A stretch of DNA of 64,000 nt, from positions 124,001 to 188,000 of the forward strand of contig NZ_JAUSTW010000008.1 of NCBI RefSeq assembly GCF_030813055.1. Direction: 5' to 3'. Under the pieces are notes generated by a model. That model saw only the letters and a program-made list of their open reading frames with translations, searched no databases and had not been told where the DNA came from. The DNA is from Neobacillus ginsengisoli (GTDB lineage Bacteria; Bacillota; Bacilli; Bacillales_B; DSM-18226). This document shows positions 61,680 to 64,000 of the stretch, piece by piece; positions within the stretch are counted from its first letter, which is position 1, and the number at the start of each line of letters is the position of its first letter. Made by a program: the position numbers and the translations under genes.

Positions 61680-61890
61680 AAAGAGGTAAGTTTTATTCAA
61701 AGAAGTAGTAAGTTTCAAGCTAAAGGTTTAATAGCGTTATGCATATGGTTAGGCCAAAAAATAGCATGCACTTCATTAACTCAATTACGTAGTTGTCTAG
61801 AATCTTCAACGGGAGTCTTGATAAGTCCCTAAGGACTCAACCAACGATTTAACCCATCCGCAGTTAAGCTCTTACATTGGTCAGTATCAA
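61680..61890 (+). pseudogene. IS4-family transposase remnant with an internal stop
   Basis: Plus strand. FQAKGLIALCIWLGQKIACT, SLTQLRSCLESSTGVLIS, then TAA (61830-61832), then GLNQRFNPSAVKLLHW in the same frame. This is the N-terminal region of IS4/IS231-like transposases ('S-L-T-x-L', 'I-S-P-x-G-L-N-Q-R-F'). The downstream DDE domain is absent, replaced by the DGC gene on the other strand. So the piece is both truncated and nonsense-mutated. Confidence 0.75.
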
Positions 61891-61914
61891 AAGTTACAAG
61901 AAATAAAATCAAGA

Positions 61915-62280
61915 TTAAGAATGATTATTGGTAAGATCTAAAATACGTTTGTAAACACTTATATAAAGGTTAGGGTCAGGGTCTTTACCATTTATCTTTG
62001 GCACTTCAAAGTCAGAAAGTACAAAATGATGTTTGGGTTGAACTTCATGTCTAGCTAAAGAACTTTTGCAACAGGATAAGGGACAACCATCAATTGCAAT
62101 GATATCTCTTCCTGATTTTGCTGTTCTGACAAGTGGTTTGACATCACCCCCAACACCAGCGATACAGGACATTTCAGCTAATTTTTCTCGATCCATTTTT
62201 ATAGCAATCATGTTAGCTGTTTGTGCAGCTGATGAACATCCAGAACATGAATATACAATAGGTAAATCATTTTTTTTCAC
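61915..62280 (-). CDS. DGC-domain putative zinc-binding protein
   Basis: 121 residues with the family motifs YSCSGCSSAAQTANMIAIKM, AEMSCIAGVGGDVKPLV and AIDGCPLSCCKSSL; the last contains the D-G-C that names the domain. Cysteines in C-x2-C and C-x3-CC spacing suggest zinc or Fe-S binding. Its function is unknown; such genes are often found near metalloid or redox genes, and here an ArsB-type pump begins 530 bases away in divergent orientation. GGAAAGGTG precedes the ATG. Confidence 0.85.
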   Translation of the reverse strand: MKKNDLPIVYSCSGCSSAAQTANMIAIKMDREKLAEMSCIAGVGGDVKPLVRTAKSGRDIIAIDGCPLSCCKSSLARHEVQPKHHFVLSDFEVPKINGKDPDPNLYISVYKRILDLTNNHS

Positions 62281-62813
62281 CTTTCCATCCTCCCCTATTT
62301 CGTCATTTGATTAAGTAGAATATGTGTTTTTAATGAAACAACCATAGCTGAATAACTAAAATTCATTTTAATTTATTTATTATTTAAATTCCGTGAATAA
62401 TGTCACTTTTCTATTGATTCAAGAAATATGAAAGGCAACCATTTTTTGTTTGTAGAAACTCTTTATAACTTTTAGGTAGTAATCGCTATCGCTACCGAAA
62501 CCCATCATAAATAAAATGTTTTTTTAGACAAAATATTTTAACAATATTGAGCGGAGTTTCTAAACTTCGCTTTTTCTTTTTGCAATTAAAATCTAATAAC
62601 TAATTACTAGAAACACTTGTTGATAGATTCAAGCGGAAATTATGGAAAAATGTGTACAAACCTAAAGCCTGTCTTATTCGAGATACATATAAATACAGTA
62701 CAACTACACAACAGGGACGGACGGAAGGGAGGGACATAAGAGGACAAACTCACGGGGGAATACGGGCTCTTCATGAACATCATGAAAAACCTGCTTGAAG
62801 AAAGGGGAAATTT
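62281..62813. other. Intergenic region between DGC gene and ArsB-type pump
   Basis: About 530 bases without a supported gene. A terminator-like hairpin lies at 62550-62580. A GGGACGGACGGAAGGGAGGGAC-like purine-rich stretch near 62712-62735 is unusual for this A/T-rich DNA. No ArsR gene or ars operator was recognised. Confidence 0.5.
62550..62580 (+). terminator. Terminator-like hairpin in the leader region of the ArsB-type gene
   Basis: GCGGAGTTT and AAACTTCGC (one G-T) around CT, followed by TTTTTCTTTTT. No plus-strand gene ends upstream, so it might be an attenuator for the pump gene 235 bases downstream, or a relic. Confidence 0.6.
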
Positions 62814-64000
62814 ATGCTTCAACCAATGGTTTGGATTACCATTTTAACATTTTTGGGTACACTTGTATTTATTCTTTGGAGGCCTAGAGGCATTAATGAA
62901 GCCATACCCGCAGTGATAGGTGCAACTATTGTCTTACTAAGTGGAAGTGTTTCATTATCGGACTTGGGTATCATTACAGATACAATTAGCGGTGCTGCGA
63001 TAACTATCTTGGCAACAATCGTCTTGGCGATTGTTTTAGAAAGCTTTGGGTTCTTCCACTGGGTGGCAGAGAAGCTCGCAGCCAAAGCAAAGGGGTCAGG
63101 GATTCGATTATTCTGGTATGTCAATCTATTATGCTTTCTCATGACACTCTTTTTTAATAACGATGGAAGTATTTTAATCACAACCCCCATTTTAGTCATG
63201 TTATTAAACAATATGGGTTTAAAAAACCATCAAAAAATTCCGTATTTGCTGTCTGGAGGTTTAATTGCAACCGCATCGAGTGCACCAATCGGTGTAAGTA
63301 ACATTGTAAATCTGATTGCTCTAAAAATCGTTCATATGACTTTGTATATGCATACGGCGATGATGTTTGTACCCGCAACGCTTGGTTTACTACTCTTAGT
63401 TGGGCTACTGTTCCTTCGTTTTCGCAAAATCCTGCCGAAAACCGTTCCTACTGACGTATCGGGTCTCACAAACCCTTCTTACCATCCGCTCAAGCCAGGT
63501 CCTGTATATGCGTCGGAGAAAGCTCGTTCAAGGTTTATGTGGAACGTCCTTCTATTCGTATTTGCTATCCGTGTCAGCCTCTTTGTTGCTTCCTTTTTTT
63601 CCATTCCTATCTCAATCGTGGCTGTAACTGGTTCTCTTGTCCTTTTAGGATGGAGATGGGTTTATTTAAAAATACCTCCTGGCGATATGTTGAAAAAAAC
63701 GCCGTGGTATATTATCATTTTCGCCTTTTGTATGTATACCATTATATACGGACTAAATAACATTGGTTTAACGCACTGGCTAATTGGAACCATGCAACCT
63801 ATGGTTTCTGGAAGCCTGCTGCATGCGAGTGTACTGATGGGGGTACTACTGACCGTACTATCCAATATATTTAATAATCACCCAGCCCTTATGGTTGGAA
63901 CGCTCACGTTAACGAATATGCATCTAGATCTACTTTCTTTGAAAATCGCTTATCTTGCTAACATTGTTGGCAGTGACATGGGATCGTTACTTCTTCCAAT
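62814..64000 (+). CDS. ArsB/NhaD-type ion pump (arsenical pump membrane protein), cut by the window end
   Basis: About 395 codons are present, with 9-10 hydrophobic helices; the stop is beyond base 64000. Seen: ILWRPRGINEAIPAVIGATI near the start, LESFGFFHWVAEKLA, FFNNDGSILITTPI (the helix 4 region with N-D-G that is conserved in ArsB), SAPIGVSNIVNLIAL and LSNIFNNHPALMVGTL near the end. These fit the ArsB branch (YdfA-like in Bacillus) that extrudes arsenite or antimonite. ATG at 62814 is six bases after AAAGGGG. Whether it confers arsenic resistance cannot be told; no arsR or arsC is nearby. Confidence 0.88.
   Translation, partial: MLQPMVWITILTFLGTLVFILWRPRGINEAIPAVIGATIVLLSGSVSLSDLGIITDTISGAAITILATIVLAIVLESFGFFHWVAEKLAAKAKGSGIRLFWYVNLLCFLMTLFFNNDGSILITTPILVMLLNNMGLKNHQKIPYLLSGGLIATASSAPIGVSNIVNLIALKIVHMTLYMHTAMMFVPATLGLLLLVGLLFLRFRKILPKTVPTDVSGLTNPSYHPLKPGPVYASEKARSRFMWNVLLFVFAIRVSLFVASFFSIPISIVAVTGSLVLLGWRWVYLKIPPGDMLKKTPWYIIIFAFCMYTIIYGLNNIGLTHWLIGTMQPMVSGSLLHASVLMGVLLTVLSNIFNNHPALMVGTLTLTNMHLDLLSLKIAYLANIVGSDMGSLLLP

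Overview
The window looks like chromosome of a low-GC, endospore-forming Bacillaceae species (Bacillus/Neobacillus/Priestia type). Signs of this are A/T-rich intergenic DNA, strong AGGAGG-type ribosome sites, several TTG/GTG starts, a SleB/CwlJ-type spore cell-wall hydrolase, a fragment of a GerA-type germinant permease, wall-polymer genes (LtaS, TagD) and a cobalamin operon in the Bacillus megaterium order. No rRNA, tRNA, CRISPR array or intact mobile element was seen. The species assignment is inference.

Layout. 1-5.1 kb: LtaS (cut by the window edge), a membrane GT2 glycosyltransferase and a secreted 5'-nucleotidase. 5.4-23.5 kb: one minus-strand cobalamin block. It starts at two complete cobalamin riboswitches in tandem, each with its own terminator, then runs cbiW, a miniature NiCoT-like membrane gene, cbiH60, cbiX (His-rich tail), cbiJ, cbiC, cbiD, cbiET, cbiL, cbiF, cbiG, cbiA, cbiP, cobT, cobA (SUMT), cbiY-like nitroreductase and cobO. 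After a short gap come pduX and bluB. Together they cover cobalt insertion, the corrin ring by the oxygen-independent route, amidation, adenosylation, lower-ligand synthesis (BluB, oxygen-dependent) and activation (CobT), and threonine phosphate supply (PduX). cbiB, cobD, cobU, cobS and a precorrin-2 dehydrogenase are not in the window.

23.6-38.9 kb: mixed genes. These include a Thr-rich repeat protein, a 1238-residue GH18/polysaccharide-deacetylase/GT2 fusion, a MerR-HTH/coiled-coil protein, glycerate kinase, cytochrome P450, an NhaC-type antiporter, a HAD protein with Asn where the nucleophile should be, the ruins of a glcU-gdh operon, tagD and a cell-wall hydrolase.

38.9-49.7 kb: the most interesting accessory region, a LacI-controlled catabolic cluster. 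It holds an ACS-type MFS transporter, CoA-acylating aldehyde dehydrogenase, HMG-CoA-lyase-family enzyme, ThDP enzyme, Zn alcohol dehydrogenase, LacI regulator, shikimate-kinase-like protein, a 77-residue unknown and a TIM-barrel isomerase/epimerase. Five strong copies of a palindrome built on AGATCGATCT, plus a weak sixth, lie in its gaps, and CcpA cre-like sites overlap the two promoters I can read. The substrate is not evident.

49.8-64 kb: a quieter zone rich in gene decay. It contains broken toxin-antitoxin, RNAP-alpha-CTD-like, ribbon-helix-helix, gerAB and IS4-family remnants, between intact genes for a quinone-reductase-like MDR protein, MATE pump, DUF4865 protein, L,D-transpeptidase, MarR/EamA divergent pair, DGC-domain protein and an ArsB-type pump cut by the window end.
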